Below are positions 35,648 through 48,567 of a stretch of DNA of 64,000 bases, piece after piece (positions within the stretch are counted from its first letter, which is position 1; every line of letters starts with the position of its first letter). The notes under the pieces are model-generated. The model was not told where the DNA came from. It did no database searches and saw nothing but the letters and a program-made list of their open reading frames with translations. Where the stretch lies: positions 366,542 through 430,541 of the forward strand of contig JAVSML010020808.1 in NCBI GenBank assembly GCA_038503035.1, given 5' to 3'. Both the position numbers and the translations under genes were made by a program. The DNA is from Crocodylus rhombifer. Lineage: Eukaryota; Chordata; Crocodylia; Crocodylidae.

Positions 35648-36779
35648 GTTATTTCTTTCTGACCAATAGAAAAGAAGTCTAGGTTGCTGCAACATCTATT
35701 TTAGGCAACATGGAAACAGAGTCATGAGTCGCACATTGTGGCATAGATTTGGATTGTTGATGAGATATTTTTTGAATTAATTGGTCACGGTCTATACTTG
35801 CACTAGGAAAAATGACCCTCCAGGGCACTCTGTTTTAGTAGAAAAAAGCATTACTGAGAATCAGTAGCAGCAGGCTGAAGCTAGTCAAAGGTAACCTTTG
35901 AATCTACAGCAATTTCTAAATGTGGGTAGTTAGTTGGTAGAATAGCTGATCACAGAGTGTAAGGGCATCTCCATTACTTCAGGTCTGTCTACAAGGTAAA
36001 CTCAAGTTGGACTGAAAGAATCAGCATGCAGGAATTACTGGACAAAGGTCTATGGCATAGATTCTATCGGAGGTCAGACTATATAGAATCTATATTATAG
36101 ATCGTGGTGCTTCCTGCTGATTTAAAAAAGTATAAATGTGTGAAGAGAAACTTTCATAAGCAGAAAATGGCTCACAGTCTTAATGTGAAGAATGCCTCTG
36201 CTATGCCCTCAGAATGACAGTTCCCCAACAGCAAATCCACTTTAAAGGGTATATAATTCTGAATGCGCTCTAATAACTGTCAGCGGGTTATACCCAGAGG
36301 GCATAATTTTCTACTACATGTTTCTGGCTATGCATAGGAGAGAAATAATTGCTCAAGAGCCAACTTATCTTTCTTTCTGCCACATGGTCAGAGATGCTTT
36401 TCAAATGGAAAAAAAATTGCCAAGTTTCTTATGGAAGATTCTATAGAGAACAGCCATGTTCTGGGTCATTCACAGTTATACCTTTTTATTTGGCTAACCA
36501 TGCCATACAACTTGTTTTATCAGCTTTGTCAGATTTCCTTAACTCCTAGAACCAATGTGTGATGTGGAGTTGCCTGTGTTCAAGGAAGAGTACCTAAAGA
36601 ATGCCTTCTTGAGTTACATGGGTTTAGATACCAGAAAATTTGCTGAGTCTCTGACCCCTGTAGCGAGATCAGAGGTGAATCAGGAGAATGTTAATTCTGG
36701 ATCTTTGTGCCACAGTATCTGTTTCCTACTGTTCCTCCAGTTAAGTGCTAAATCAAACGGGACAACAGACAACTGACAC
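35648..36779. other. intergenic spacer between inverted CR1 copies
   Basis: AT-rich, no feature recognised. Confidence 0.5.
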
Positions 36780-38240
36780 CTAGGAAAAAGCCACCCTGTT
36801 TAATGGGTATTTTGCGTCAGTTTTTCACCAGTGCCTGAAGACTAGAAGAAGGCCAATGTGGTGCCGATCTTCAAGAAAGGGAGGAAAGTAGATCTGGGGA
36901 ACCACAGGCCTATCAGCTTGACTTCTATCTGAGGGAAGATCTTGGAAAAAATTATCAGAGACCATTCTTGACAAACTGGCTGATGGCAGCATCCTGAGGG
37001 ATAGCCAGCATGGGTTTGTTGCGGGTAGGTCTTGCCTGACCAATCTCATCTTCTTCTATGACTAGGTGACCTATCACCTGGACAAGGGAGAAGAGATTGA
37101 CATCATATATCTTGACTTTAAAAAAGCCTTTGATCTGGTGTCCCATGATCACCTCATGAAAGAATTGGTCAACTGTGGCCTCGGCTACATCACAGTCCAA
37201 TGGCTGGGGAATTGGCTCTGAGGTTGGACCCAGAGGGTGGTAATAGAAGTAAATCGTCTTGGTGTGCCATGACCAGTGGGGTCCCCCAAGGCTCTGTCCT
37301 TGGGCCTATACTTTTTAGCATCTTTATTAATGATGTAGACATTGGTATCAACAGCGGACTGGCCAAGTTCACCAATGACACCAAACTTGGGGGTAAAGCG
37401 TCCACATCTGAGGATAGACTGGTGATCCAGGCCGACCACGACAAGCTCAGAAAATGGGCAAATGAAAACTTGATGGTGTTCAACACAAAAAAATACAAGG
37501 TATTCCACCTTACTGGGAAAAACATTGCAGCACGCTTATAGGCTTGGCAGTGCTACACTTGCTAGCACCACAGCTGAAAGGGACTTGGGGGTCATGACTG
37601 GCCACAAGATGACTATGAGCCACCAATGCAATGTTGCAGCTGGTAAAGCAAACAAAACTCTGGCTTGTATCCAAAAATGCTTCTCAAGTAAATCTTAGGA
37701 TGTTATACTCCCTCTTTTCTCAGCCTTGGTGAGGCTGCAGCTGGAGTACTGCATCCAATTCTGGGCTCCACAATTTTTAAAAAGGATGTGGAAAAGCTTG
37801 AGAGAGTCCAGAGGAGAGCCACATGCATGATCAGAGAGCAGGAGAACAGGCCCTATGATGAGAGGCTGAGAGCCATGGGACTCTTCAGCCTGGAAAAGCA
37901 CAGGGTCAGGGGGGACCTGGTGGCTGCCTATAAGTATATAAGGGCCTGGGGGAATGCCTGTTCACCAGAGCGCCCCAAGGGATGACAAGGTCCAACGGTC
38001 ACAAACTCCTCCAAGACCATTTCAGGCTGGACATAAGGAAAAACTTCTTCACTGTCTAAGCCCCCAAGGCCTGAATAGGCTGCTTTCAGAGGTGGTGAAC
38101 TTACTCTGGACTCTCTTAAGAAACATTTAGACATCTATCTTGCTGGGATCATTTGACCCTAGCTGACTTCCTGCAGGGGCTGGACTCGATGGTCTTCCGA
38201 GGTCCCTTCCAGCCCTAATGTCTATGAAATCTGTGAAATC
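36780..38240 (+). mobile_element. CR1 LINE with partial reverse transcriptase, plus strand
   Basis: Starts near ATLFNGYFASVF, followed by a jump to RRRPMWCRSSRKGGKVDLGN (an internal deletion with a frame change), HRPISLTSI, and YLDFKKAFDLVSHDH in broken frames. From 37200 the frame gives SGVPQGSVLGPILFSIFIND and then AKFTNDTKLGG, where the catalytic FADD is changed to FTND. The C-terminal part ([40 protein letters not shown]) is decayed further downstream. The 3' UTR ends with TGTCTATGAAATCTGTGAAA at ~38240. Inactive. Confidence 0.93.
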
Positions 38241-39117
38241 CTAGTTTGCCTCTTTTTTTGCTTTATGTATAAGACAGAGCACATATCTTTTCAGGTGACT
38301 TACGTTTACATTGACTGGGTGTTAGCTAACCCTATTTCAAGTGTGCAGTCTGGCCCAGGTCCCCTTCACTTCTTTTGTGTCCTTTTAAAGAAACCTATGA
38401 TGGATGGTATTAGTGCCCAGTCAGAAGAGAAAAATGTATTTAAGTAGATGAAACAATGCCAGACAGGCCAAAATCTGCTCTACTGTACTGGTGTGTGTTG
38501 AAGGAATTCCACTCCTTCAGGTTCTTACTGGAACTTTATTTTTACAGGTGGGGAGTTTCCATTTAATTACCATTGCCTGACCAAATGCTTTTTTAAGACC
38601 AAATATGTCGCTCTAGTGTTATTTTCACAATCCCATGGTGGTGCATTTATTAAGCATCTCTGTTCACAGACTAGCAGTGATTGCAACCCCCAGTTACTTA
38701 TCTGCCCTTCAAAAATCCCTCCATCAAATAATGTTTCATCTTATTTTTCCCATACAGGAAATGGACATAGAGTCAGAATGACAACTTGTTAGAAAATTAA
38801 CAGGAATTGAGCCCCCAAATTGAAAGGGAGATGCGATAATCTTTTGGCAATTTGTTGTCATGTTTGACCATTGCATAGCACTTTGGAAATGCCAGGTGAC
38901 TCAGTTTAGGATGGGCAGAAGATGGTGAGTGGGAGAATGGTGAGTGCTGGAGGAAGGTAACTCCTTGAACCTATCATTTCCAGCTGCCCCGATTCCCATT
39001 TGCACAAGGGCCCCTTTACAATGTACAATAACTACAGTTTGGCGGTACTGTAACTTACTCCTGGTTTGAGGTTCCTTTACACTATCAGGGCAATGTAAAA
39101 TGAGCCTTACTATAAAT
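38241..39117. other. intergenic, nothing recognised
   Basis: AT-rich, no repeat boundary or exon seen. Confidence 0.5.
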
Positions 39118-39432
39118 CAGGGCTATCCAACTGGCAGCCCATGGACCCCTGTAACCACCTGACCTACTGCCATGTAGTGGTGTGAGCCGGGGGGGAGGGC
39201 TGGACACTGCCGGAGCAGCTCATGGGGGTGGGGGACAGAAATGCTGTTGGTGCAGACTCGCTTGGTGGGGAAAGGAAACCATGCCACCAGTGCAGTCCAT
39301 GTACCGGGGGGAAGAGGAGGTGAGGGCATCCACTGTAGCATATAGCTTGCATGCATAGTATGTGGCCCAAGGGGTAGATGCTGGCACTGCATGCCCTGGG
39401 GCCCCCAGCTGCCCTGAAGCTGGACAGCTCTG
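39118..39432. mobile_element. hAT-like element, 315 bp, with target duplication
   Basis: Left end CAGGGCTATCCAACT and right end on the complement CAGAGCTGTCCAGCT agree at 12 of 15 positions. The flanking 8-mers CTATAAAT (39110-39117) and CTGGAAAT (39433-39440) agree at 6 of 8, as expected for an old hAT 8 bp target duplication. The interior is GC-rich with GGGGGG runs. No transposase. Confidence 0.75.
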
Positions 39433-41343
39433 CTGGAAATGAAAGGCCATTAACCTTCTCATGGTTTTTAAATTTTACCTCTGAGCTACAAATCTTTCTG
39501 TGGACAGCTTCTGGGTTAGCACCATTTCCATGAGCTGGAAGCTGTGCCTCAGTCAAGCCTGTAATAAGTAACATTCATTTTTTATTGTTCAATATCTGCC
39601 CTTTATTAGGTTTTAAACAGCTGCATGTACTAGATAGCAAGAAAGAATTACATTAGTGGCACATAATTTCATTTCTCATCAGACTGCAAATAATTTTCAT
39701 ATTCCTGTGAAACTAATTTCAAAGTCTCCGTGTTTTATCTTCCATATTTTTTCTTTCTTTTTGTGATTTGATTAAAAACCCCACGTCATACACTAATCAC
39801 TGGGGCAAGTAAAGCATAAATTATTAGGGTATAGCAGAAGACCCAGAGGAACCATAGAGTATTTACTTATTTTCACAAGTATAAATGCTGTAGGGAATAA
39901 ATTGCCACTCTTTTAATTTAGGTTGATAATAATGTTTATTTATATTCTACCTTTCATCCCAAAGGATCCTCAAGGGCTTTACAGGTGGATATGAAAACTA
40001 CAGGCACCACAGCATGTGCTGAAGGGCAGCTACTTTGTGTGAAACATGACAACGCTTTTTTTTCTTTTGGAGCATAAAAACACTATCAGATAAGTTGCAA
40101 TGGGATCAAATTGAAGGTCTTTTCTATTTGTAATGCCAGAGAGGCTAGATAAGCAGGATTGCTCAAGCTGGAACCTGGTCATCCATCTGCTATGATCTAT
40201 CAAACATGTCCAGGGCGACTTGATGAAGACACATAATCAGAAAGTATCATTGTTGAATCTATCGTGGTTCCTAAGACCATATGGAAGAGACAGCTTAGTA
40301 CTGATATAAAGGGAGGATCCCACAACAGAGAATTCATCTGCATTGGTAACTTTTATGGGTTACACCGCTGTAAGTAAGCCAATGTAATCCTACTAGGATA
40401 ATTCAGTTTATGGGCATTCCTATCTTGGAATAAGAGAGGCTCTCTATACCCTTTCCACAGGAATGTGAGCTGAACTGAAACAAGGCACTTTTCTAGTGGA
40501 ATGAGGGTGCCCAGGCACAGGTAAAACTAGGGTATACAGCATAACTGAGCAAGTAGAATGAGAACATTTGAGTGCCTTTTGGACAACAAACACCAAAAGA
40601 AGATTAAGCAACAGTCAGTGCACAGTGGCCAAATAAAAGTTATATACACTTGCTGTAAGAAATACATTCTGGATTACTGCTGGACATATCAAAATGCCAG
40701 TGAACAACCTAAAACTTTACAATTGAGTGTCATTGAATTATACCAGCAAGTAGTGAACCAACGGAGATGGTATCTAGAGAGATATTGATAGATACAAAAT
40801 TTTAAAAGCTTTAAAAATAATGTTCCCCTGTTTATTTCTGGATGGCAAGAATCATGCATTGCGGCAGTTTTTCTACCTGCACTTAGTGGCCAGGCCCAGG
40901 TGAGCATGGACATGCAATATGTGGTGCTGCAGACCTGCTTCTTGTCCTTGGGGAAAGCAAGGTGTGCCACTGCTTTTTGTCCACAGGGAAACAAATATCC
41001 ATGCTTGTGTGGACATGGCCAGTGTGTCACTCTGTTGACACACTGAAGCGTAAAGAGAAGAGAGACAAAACTCAACCTCCTCTTCCCATCATCAGGTTCC
41101 CCAAAGCAGGCACTCTGTCTGATGTGTGAGTTCTGATCTTGAAGACAGGATCTCTTCTAAAGCAAAGATGAAACAGCCATAGATATATAGTCTGCTTCTT
41201 CTAGTATGGCTTCTTGCAAAAAGACACTAGATGGACCAACTACAGAGGGATGAATTTACCTTTTAATCCCTTGACAGTCAATGTGGGTCAAAGTTCCTTA
41301 CACTAGGGATGATTTTGGCATCTTCTATCTAATGACTCTAGAA
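39433..41343. other. intergenic, nothing recognised
   Basis: Includes AT-rich runs and a short T run. No exon or named repeat. Confidence 0.5.
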
Positions 41344-42062
41344 CAGGGGTGTCAAAGATACAGGCTGCAGGCTGGATCCAGGCCATGGAGCCATATCATC
41401 TAGTCCACAGTAGGGCCTGCTGCATGCAGCATGTGCTGGTCCTAGTCCAGTGTGCTGCATATGGCATGCAGAGCCCATGTGGCACACAGGCTGCATATGG
41501 CATGGGTCTGGTTCAGGGCATGCACTGTATGTGGAGTTCATGCTGAACTGGCCCCTGCCTGGTAGAGATGGGTCCAGTCCAAATAGGGCCCACAGGTGGG
41601 CTGCTTCTGCTGAATCCAGTGTGCAGGTGCTGCATCCAGTGTCTGCCCTGGCCTAGTTCTGTGCTTGTTGAGACAGTGCACCCTGCATGCAGCATGCAGG
41701 GCTACTCTGACCTATCTCTGATTAGCTCCATGCACCATATCTGGGACTGCTCCATATTGGGCCCATAGAGTGGCCCCTTGTGCTGGAGCCAGTGCACAAG
41801 GCTGTTCCATTGTGGGCACCTCATGCAGCATGTGCCCCAGGCCAGTGCCATGCAGTGCATAGAGCGAGTATCCTGGACTGGCCTCATATGTTGTGGTCTG
41901 CACATGGGCCAGACTGGGGCCAGTGTGTGCTGCATTTGGTGCACAGGGTTGGAGCCAGCACACATGCTGCAAGCAGCACATGTGGCCAGTCCAGGGCAGG
42001 CACTGTATGGGACACTCACAACAGACCAGGCTTGTGGGCTAGATCTGCCATGTGAGGCATGC
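41344..42062. mobile_element. hAT-like element with iterated GCATG-type interior
   Basis: Left end CAGGGGTGTCAAAGATACAG leads into GCTGCAGGCTGGATCCAGGCC, a textbook hAT subterminal pattern. The interior (41400-42000) repeats short units such as GGCATGCAG, CAGCATGTG, GCACACAGG and CTGGCC in imperfect series. The right end is less clear; GGGCTAGATCTGCCATGTG at ~42036 looks like the mirrored subterminal region. Open frames on both strands follow the repeat, not a gene. Confidence 0.55.
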
Positions 42063-43195
42063 ATACATAAGAAAGATCCCTTGAAAATTGGCTCTTAAGA
42101 GTTCTTTGGCTCAAAAATCCTGTAAACAAAGCAGGTGCTAGGATGAGTCTCTCTTGTAGGTGTTTCCTCAGACATAGGATGCATTTAGCCATACACAAAT
42201 GTATAGAATTAAACAATTTTATGGCAGTATTTTTCTGGCAAAAACGAATGTTTTGCTGTAGGCTAATTTTTTTAAAGGTGCAGATCAGACAAAGAAAAGA
42301 TAAACAATCAAGGACTGAACCATGTAGTGTAAAAGAAATAAAATTATACCTTGTATTGCAAAGTTACAGTAATATGGAAATAACATGGTAGAAAAAATTA
42401 TATGAAAGAGGAAAAAATCTTTACTGCAATTTTCTAATGAAACAGTTTATAGTTTGGTCTCAAGACACTGTACTTGCCTATAAAACCTATGTAGCGTAGG
42501 GGTTGACTAAGTTCTGTTACAGTCTTTTAAACATGAGCTGCTTCTGCTGTATTGATAAAATTAATTTTACTGAAATAAATTTTGAAATAGGGAATGGGAG
42601 GTTACAAATGGCTCTAAATAGCCAAAACATGTTTGTGTTACTCCGCATAGCTTCATAACCTCTTGTGGGCTAAGATCAAGTTTAACGTCAAACAAATCTT
42701 TCGGATAGTGGACTTCACTGGTGTTGTGGGACATTGAAGAGTAACTTTGTAATAAAATTTCCATTCATAAGAGAAGATGGGGACAAATTGAGTTCTCAGT
42801 TTTGCTGCTTGCTCTCTGTATTGTAGGACAGTGCAAATAATCAGTATTTTAGGGTGGTATGGTGAAGCTGAGTAGCAATCAATAGAGTCCAGTATTTGGA
42901 CTGTGAGAGTGTTCATCAGGAACTGTTCTGTAGGCTTTGGTATGTACTCCCTTCATGAAGACTTACGGGAACTGTCCAAGGTATTCTCTTCGAGGTTGAG
43001 CTAGCTCTGTGTGGAGCCCGGAGGCAGCGAGGGTCAAATCCTGCTTGTCTGACACATATGAATAGCATCACTGACTGTTGATTGCATAAAGCAAGGAGCT
43101 TTTGCTACTTTTTAAACATCCTGCAGGCAGTTCTCTTTCTGTTATATGTTACTTTAATCTCATTTGTAATGTCCTTGCAATTTACATAGAAAATC
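42063..43195. other. intergenic, nothing recognised
   Basis: AT-rich, no recognised feature. Confidence 0.5.
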
Positions 43196-44262
43196 CCTCT
43201 AAGTTGGCTGGAGGGCCGCACCCAGAGGGTGGTAGTGGATGGGTCCTTCTCAACCTGGAAGGACGTGGGCAGTGGGGTTCCGCAGGGCTCGGTCCTCAGG
43301 CCCGCATTGTTCAACATCTTCATCAGCGATTTGGACGAGGGGGTAAAAAGCACCCTGTTCAAATTTGCTGATGACACTAAGATGTGGGGGGACGTGGGCA
43401 CGCTAGAAGGATGCGACAGGCTACAATCAGACCTCGACAGGTTACAAGGGTGGGCGGATGAGAATAGGATGGGTTTCAACACAGACAAGTGCAAGGTGAT
43501 GCACCTGGGGAGGAACAACCGGTACCATACCTACAGGTTGGGGAACTCCCCTCTTGTCAGCACGGGGGCGGAAAAGGATCTGGGGGTCATCATTGACTCC
43601 AAGATGAACATGGGCCGGCAGTGTGGGGATGCAGTCAGGAAGGCCAACCGCACCTTGTCGTGCATCCAAAGATGCATCTCAGGCAGGTCCAAAGAGGTGA
43701 TCCTCCCCCTCCTATGCGGCACTGGTCAGGCCGCAGCTGGAGTACTGCGTCCAGTTCTGGGCGCCACACTTCAAGAGGGATGTGGACGACATGGAGAGGG
43801 TCCAGAGGAGGGCCACCCACATGACCAGGGGGCAGCAGGGCAGCCCTATGAGGAGAGGCTACGGGACATGAACTGTTCAGCCTCCACAAGAGAAGGCTGA
43901 GGGGGGATCTTGTGGCCTGTTATAAACTAGTCAGGGGGGATCAGCGGGCATTGGGGGAGTCCCTGTTCCCCCGAGCACCGCCAGGAGTGACCAGGAATAA
44001 CAGTCACAAGCTGGCAGAGGGTAGGTTTAGGTTACATATCAGGAGGTGCTACTTCACAGTCAGGGCGGCTAGTGTCTGGAACCAGCTGCCAAGAGAAGTG
44101 GTGCTGGCTCCTACCCTGGGGGTGTTTAAGAGGAAGCTGGATGAACACCTTCCTGGGGTCATTTGACCCCAGCATTCTTTCCTGCCATGGCAGGGGGTTG
44201 GACTAGATGATCTGCTTAGGTCCCTTCCGACCCTAGAAACTATGAAACTATGAAACTATGAA
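43196..44262 (+). mobile_element. CR1 LINE, youngest-looking copy, catalytic FADD intact
   Basis: Frame 43229-43700 reads GRTQRVVVDGSFSTWKD, SGVPQGSVLRPALFNIFISD and LFKFADDTKMWGDVGTLEG, so the polymerase motif FADD and the upstream GVPQGSVL are unchanged. It continues through MGFNTDKCKVMHLGRNNRYH and IIDSKMNMGRQCGDAVRKAN. A frameshift after KEVILPL (~43710) and another near 43840 break the frame. Coding resumes at 43912 (MACYKLVRGDQRALGESLFP) to the closing KLDEHLPGVI. The 3' UTR ends in three ACTATGAA units (44238-44262). The 5' half of the element, including the endonuclease, is missing. Confidence 0.95.
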
Positions 44263-44750
44263 ATATTTTCCTCTCAAGTCTTTTTATAAGACTACAAATA
44301 AGGGCTAAAATAGCACAGTGCTCTTGAGAACCACTGGCATCTTGGCAGATAACTGGGCATCTGGGACTTGATCTTTGTGTAGCACACATGCAGTGTTGCA
44401 AAATGTATAAACACAAGGTGAAAAGTGGTGGAATGTGCAAAGGAGAATCTGGTGCTGCATTAATGAGAATACTGCTGTGCAGCTGCTAAGCTATGCTTGT
44501 CTGTGCAAGCATAGCTATCAGTGCAAGTTTGCTATCAGTAGTGTGGAAGAAGCAGGAGGAGGCAGTACAAAGCGCTGCAGGGGAAAAATAGGCTATTCAC
44601 TCTGAAGGTGCTGCTAATTTTAGAAATTAACGGGATACAAGTCAGTGCAGTATGCAATACCATTCCAGAGTCCCAACTGGCTGATAGGGTAAGTTTAAAC
44701 CTTTTAAGCTTTGCCAAAGCTAGAAAATCCAACCTTTCCAGTACTAGCCA
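44263..44750. other. intergenic, nothing recognised
   Basis: No feature recognised. Confidence 0.5.
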
Positions 44751-45054
44751 CTAGGGGTGTGTGAAACGGGCTGTATTCGATTTGGATTTGGATTCAGCAT
44801 GAATCAGGCACAGTGATTCAATTTGTTGATTCAGATCACTATCCCCAATTTGATTAGGCCGAATCCGAATCTGAAGATTCAATTCTGACTGAGAGAATCA
44901 GTGATTCAGCCATAGACACAAATCTTCAGATTTGGATTCGGCTGAATCGTACCAGGGACAGTGATATGGTTCAATGAATTGAATCACTGTCCCTAATTCA
45001 GGCCGAATCTGAATCAAAATCCGAATCGAATAGGGCCCATTTTGCACACCCTTA
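44751..45054. mobile_element. foldback element built from iterated GATTC/GAATC motifs
   Basis: Left end CTAGGGGTGTGTGAAACGGG and right end on the complement CTAAGGGTGTGCAAAATGGG are inverted repeats. Similarity continues inward for ~90 bp (TATTCGATT-GGATTT-GATTCAG, ACAGTGATTCAATT). The interior is dominated by GATTCGG, GAATCAG and related units on both strands. GTACTA flanks both sides (44741-44746 and 45055-45060), consistent with a target duplication. Non-coding. The ends resemble hAT families with TAGGGGTGTGC termini. Confidence 0.8.
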
Positions 45055-47014
45055 GTACTAATGTCCCACTGAAGGCCAGTGGGCTAATTCTTGAGAGAAT
45101 TTGCTCCTCATCTTGGTGCTGCCAGCTCAACCCTGCCAGAGGTGACTCTTTTCTTTTACTAACTATGAGAAACATTTTACCTTTGAGTGGTAGGTGTTTC
45201 CTAAAGCTTTTCTTGTGGGAACAATTCCACATACACACCCTTCATCTAGTTCCATTTCTGTGAGACAGTCTGTTGTCTGCATCTGTCAATAGACACTATA
45301 TATTTCAAGAGTTTAAGTATCCATGGCTTTATTTGCTTACTAAAATGTATTTACCAGTTTTTGCACCCTTCCTTGTTAAGGGCATGAACCATTTAATTTG
45401 CTGAGGGAAAACATGGATTTCTTAATCTCTAACCTTCTTTCCCTGCAGTGATGCAGCCTAAGTCTACAAATGTGTTTTATGTTAATCAGGGCTGTGAAGA
45501 GGTGATCCCTGACCAACATGGTAACCCCAAAACTATTGTAAATGTAGACCTGGAGAACTGTTTTTATGAGCATGGCTTGTTTTGCTTGTGGGGTTTTGCT
45601 CTACTGGGAGAAAGCACAGCCTGACCTGTATGGCTGAACCCATATGGGGAGCATCTGTATGTTGGTAAAGTGCACCTCATGTAGACATGGCCACACACTT
45701 GTGGTTACAAGGGGATTATTACAGACTAAAGAGAGTGTGTTGAGGAAAGGGTCCTTAATAATCCCTTGGCAGCACATTATCCTTATAAAGTGAGACAGGC
45801 TTGTAATGCAAAACTGACAAGAGTTTGGAAATTCATGGTGGGGAAGTGGTATTTGGGACTGATGGTCTGTCTAGTAGCAGCATTGCTTACTGCCAGGCAG
45901 AAGACTTGCATTGCATTTCCAACACTACACTTTCAGTGCTCAAAACTGCATAAAAACATGATGTTTTGATTCCCTTGTGATGTATTTTTTTCTCAACTTC
46001 TTTGACATTTAGATCATAGGGTAACAAATATATTGGGCTTTCCAACACACTCTGGAAGTAAGTAGTAAAAAAATTCCAATTATTTCCCAAACCAGTTTTG
46101 CTGTTGAGCTGTTCCTAAAAGACTCCATAATTGGAAGGTTTTTTTTTTATCTTTTTATTCAAATGATTAAATTTGGTCAAGCTTTTGTGCAGAGATCTTG
46201 TGTAGAGCATTTCACTCCATAAGTTAAAGTGTCAAGAAGTTCTAATTGACTGAAAAGGGGGAATTAGAATATTACGATATAACCTTAAAATCAATGCACT
46301 GCACTCCTATTAAAATGCATTCACTTTCCACCAGTCGTGAGTTTGATTCAGCTTTCACTGAACTCAGTGGAAAGACATCCCCAAGAGCTTCAACTACATT
46401 TGGAATGGGCCCCAAGAGTAATTTTTCTCTCCCTGACCCTGTCCCCTGAAGGTTTTCTTTTCCATGAAACTATTGCCATCATATTACGGTGACAGCTCAG
46501 AGATACAGATATACCACTACTATGCAGTGCCACATTAGCCTTTGCAGGTGTCTCTAAAAGAAACAATTATCAATTCTGTGATTATGCATGGTAGAAATCT
46601 GCTGGGTGCCCACTTGATAAAAACTTTATTTTGTGATTTCTCAGGATACTATTAAATATTACATTCATTAGAATGAGTTCATTTTGGTGTATGTAATAAG
46701 AAGCACTCCACTTTACTTGTTTGTTTTTTCAGCTCTTATAGTTCTATTTTGATAGGACTTTGTCATGTAAATCCTAAATGAAGCTAAAGAAGTGATTACT
46801 GTACATCATTGGTAATGATTAAAGACAATGCAATGTGAGATCAGATCTCTTAAAGGGAAATATGGTTTTGCTTTACTTTAGATATTTACCCCTTGCTTTT
46901 AAATCTTCTCTTCTATAATTGTCATTGTGGAGTCTGCATTTTTGTTGCTGAATAATAACCAATAAGCTCTTTTTTTTAATTTTTGAGATCAACTTTCTCA
47001 GCCATCTATGGACT
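45055..47014. other. intergenic, nothing recognised
   Basis: AT-rich, poly-T runs near 46140 and 46972. No exon or repeat boundary recognised. Confidence 0.5.
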
Positions 47015-47473
47015 CACTGGGCATCTATACATGCAATTAATTTGGGACACCAGAGTTTTTTGCTCCCAGGCACCATGTTTACACATGTGCCTAGGACCAC
47101 AGCACATTGAGCTGGATCGGAGCAGCCCCAGCTGGCAGATGGCCCAGGGGGTCAGCCTGCCAGTCCGAGGCTGTTCTGATCCAGCTCAACATGCTGTGGA
47201 AGGGTTGACTGGGGCATGAGTGCTAGCTGGAAGGCAGCCCCTGCACCAAAGCACTCTCATGTCCCAGCCAGCTCCGCTAGCATCTCTATGTGCATTGCTG
47301 CAGGGTAAAAACTCCGCCATAGGTTAGTACTTGTTGTATTTACAAGTAGTAACCTGCAGCAGTGTTTATCAGTTTACTTCAACCTAATAGTCCTGCACAT
47401 GTAGGCGATGAGACGTTTACCACAGAGCTAATTAGATAACTGTAGTCAATGTCTTGTGTAAACATGCCCACTG
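47015..47473. mobile_element. DNA transposon relic with CAGTGGGCATG-type ends
   Basis: Left end CACTGGGCATCTATACATG and right end on the complement CAGTGGGCATGTTTACACAA are related inverted repeats, similar to the MITE ends at 28109-28361. The middle contains a separate inverted pair: GAGCTGGATCGGAGCAGCC and the complement of GGCTGTTCTGATCCAGCTC. About 459 bp, no coding capacity. Confidence 0.65.
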
Positions 47474-48567
47474 ATGACTTCTCTGTTGATTAGAAGACTG
47501 TTTTCCTTGTATCGAGGGACTAATTACAACTTTTAGAACATGATGTATGGTGATGTGCGGGCTTGTAGAACTTTTGCAATTTTCAAGTTATTTTTTTTTA
47601 TCTTAAGCACCCTATTGTAACAATGCTCCCATATCTTGTTGAATCTCCTTCCCTGAACATTGTTTTTTCCATATATATGCTCTGCATGTGTATACATGCA
47701 TGGTATATAGACACATATGCCTATTGGCATAAAAGCATGCTGCATATCCTTTAACTGGCTTAGTCTTTGCTTTTAAGTTGGGTTTTAATCTTTGCTACAG
47801 GCAACCTTTAAATGCTGTTTGACATGCACTGGGGGAATGTGGCTGTAGCCATAGTTAATGCAAAGGAGGCAGGCAGATGGAAGTGTCATTCCAGATAATT
47901 AGATTGGAAAATGAACTGTCTGCAGCGGTGATGGCAGATGAAAGCTCCCCAGGAGCAACTGAGAGGTCAAAAGTGCTTCTTTTTAAAGCCACCTAGAACA
48001 GAGATATGGCTGAACTACAAGACTGCTTGACCTCTAACCTTCAGGCCGTGTCCTGATATTTTGTGTGTATGGTATACTGCTGCAACCTGACAGGAAATGT
48101 AGCAAGCTCAGACAGGGCTGGATCCTACTATGTGCTGCACATCCTCCACTCAGCGCTCCACCCCCTCAGGAAAGCACAGTACTTTGCAGAATTGATCTGC
48201 TCGTCAAGACAATTTTCTTTACAGCAATTCCAAACAGTGTGGATGTTAATACGAGCTGTGTATTGCAATAGCATGACTAGATAAAATGTCTTATACTGGG
48301 CTGAGATATCACAAGAGAAACCAAGATTAAATTAACTGATGCCATTTTATTGAATCTATGCTCTTAAGTATGACAGAGACTACCAGGATACTCGGGGGGA
48401 CTAGAGACCAATGTTACTAGGGTAAGAAATAGTCCAGGGGACTGTGTGCTGTGGGAGGAGTGACGGTATAAGCAGCCTAGTGGACCAAGCAGAAGGCAGA
48501 AGCCATCTTCAGGCCTATTGCAGAACCACAGGCAGATAGATGGGTGACCACAGCAGTACCAGGGCAT
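47474..48567. other. intergenic, nothing recognised
   Basis: No feature recognised. Confidence 0.5.

Noticed and set aside
35155..35682. 175-codon plus-strand open frame
   Set aside because: Antisense shadow of the minus-strand CR1 C-terminal domain.
43621..43889. Several small frames over the 43.2 kb CR1
   Set aside because: Alternative frames of the frameshifted CR1 reverse transcriptase.
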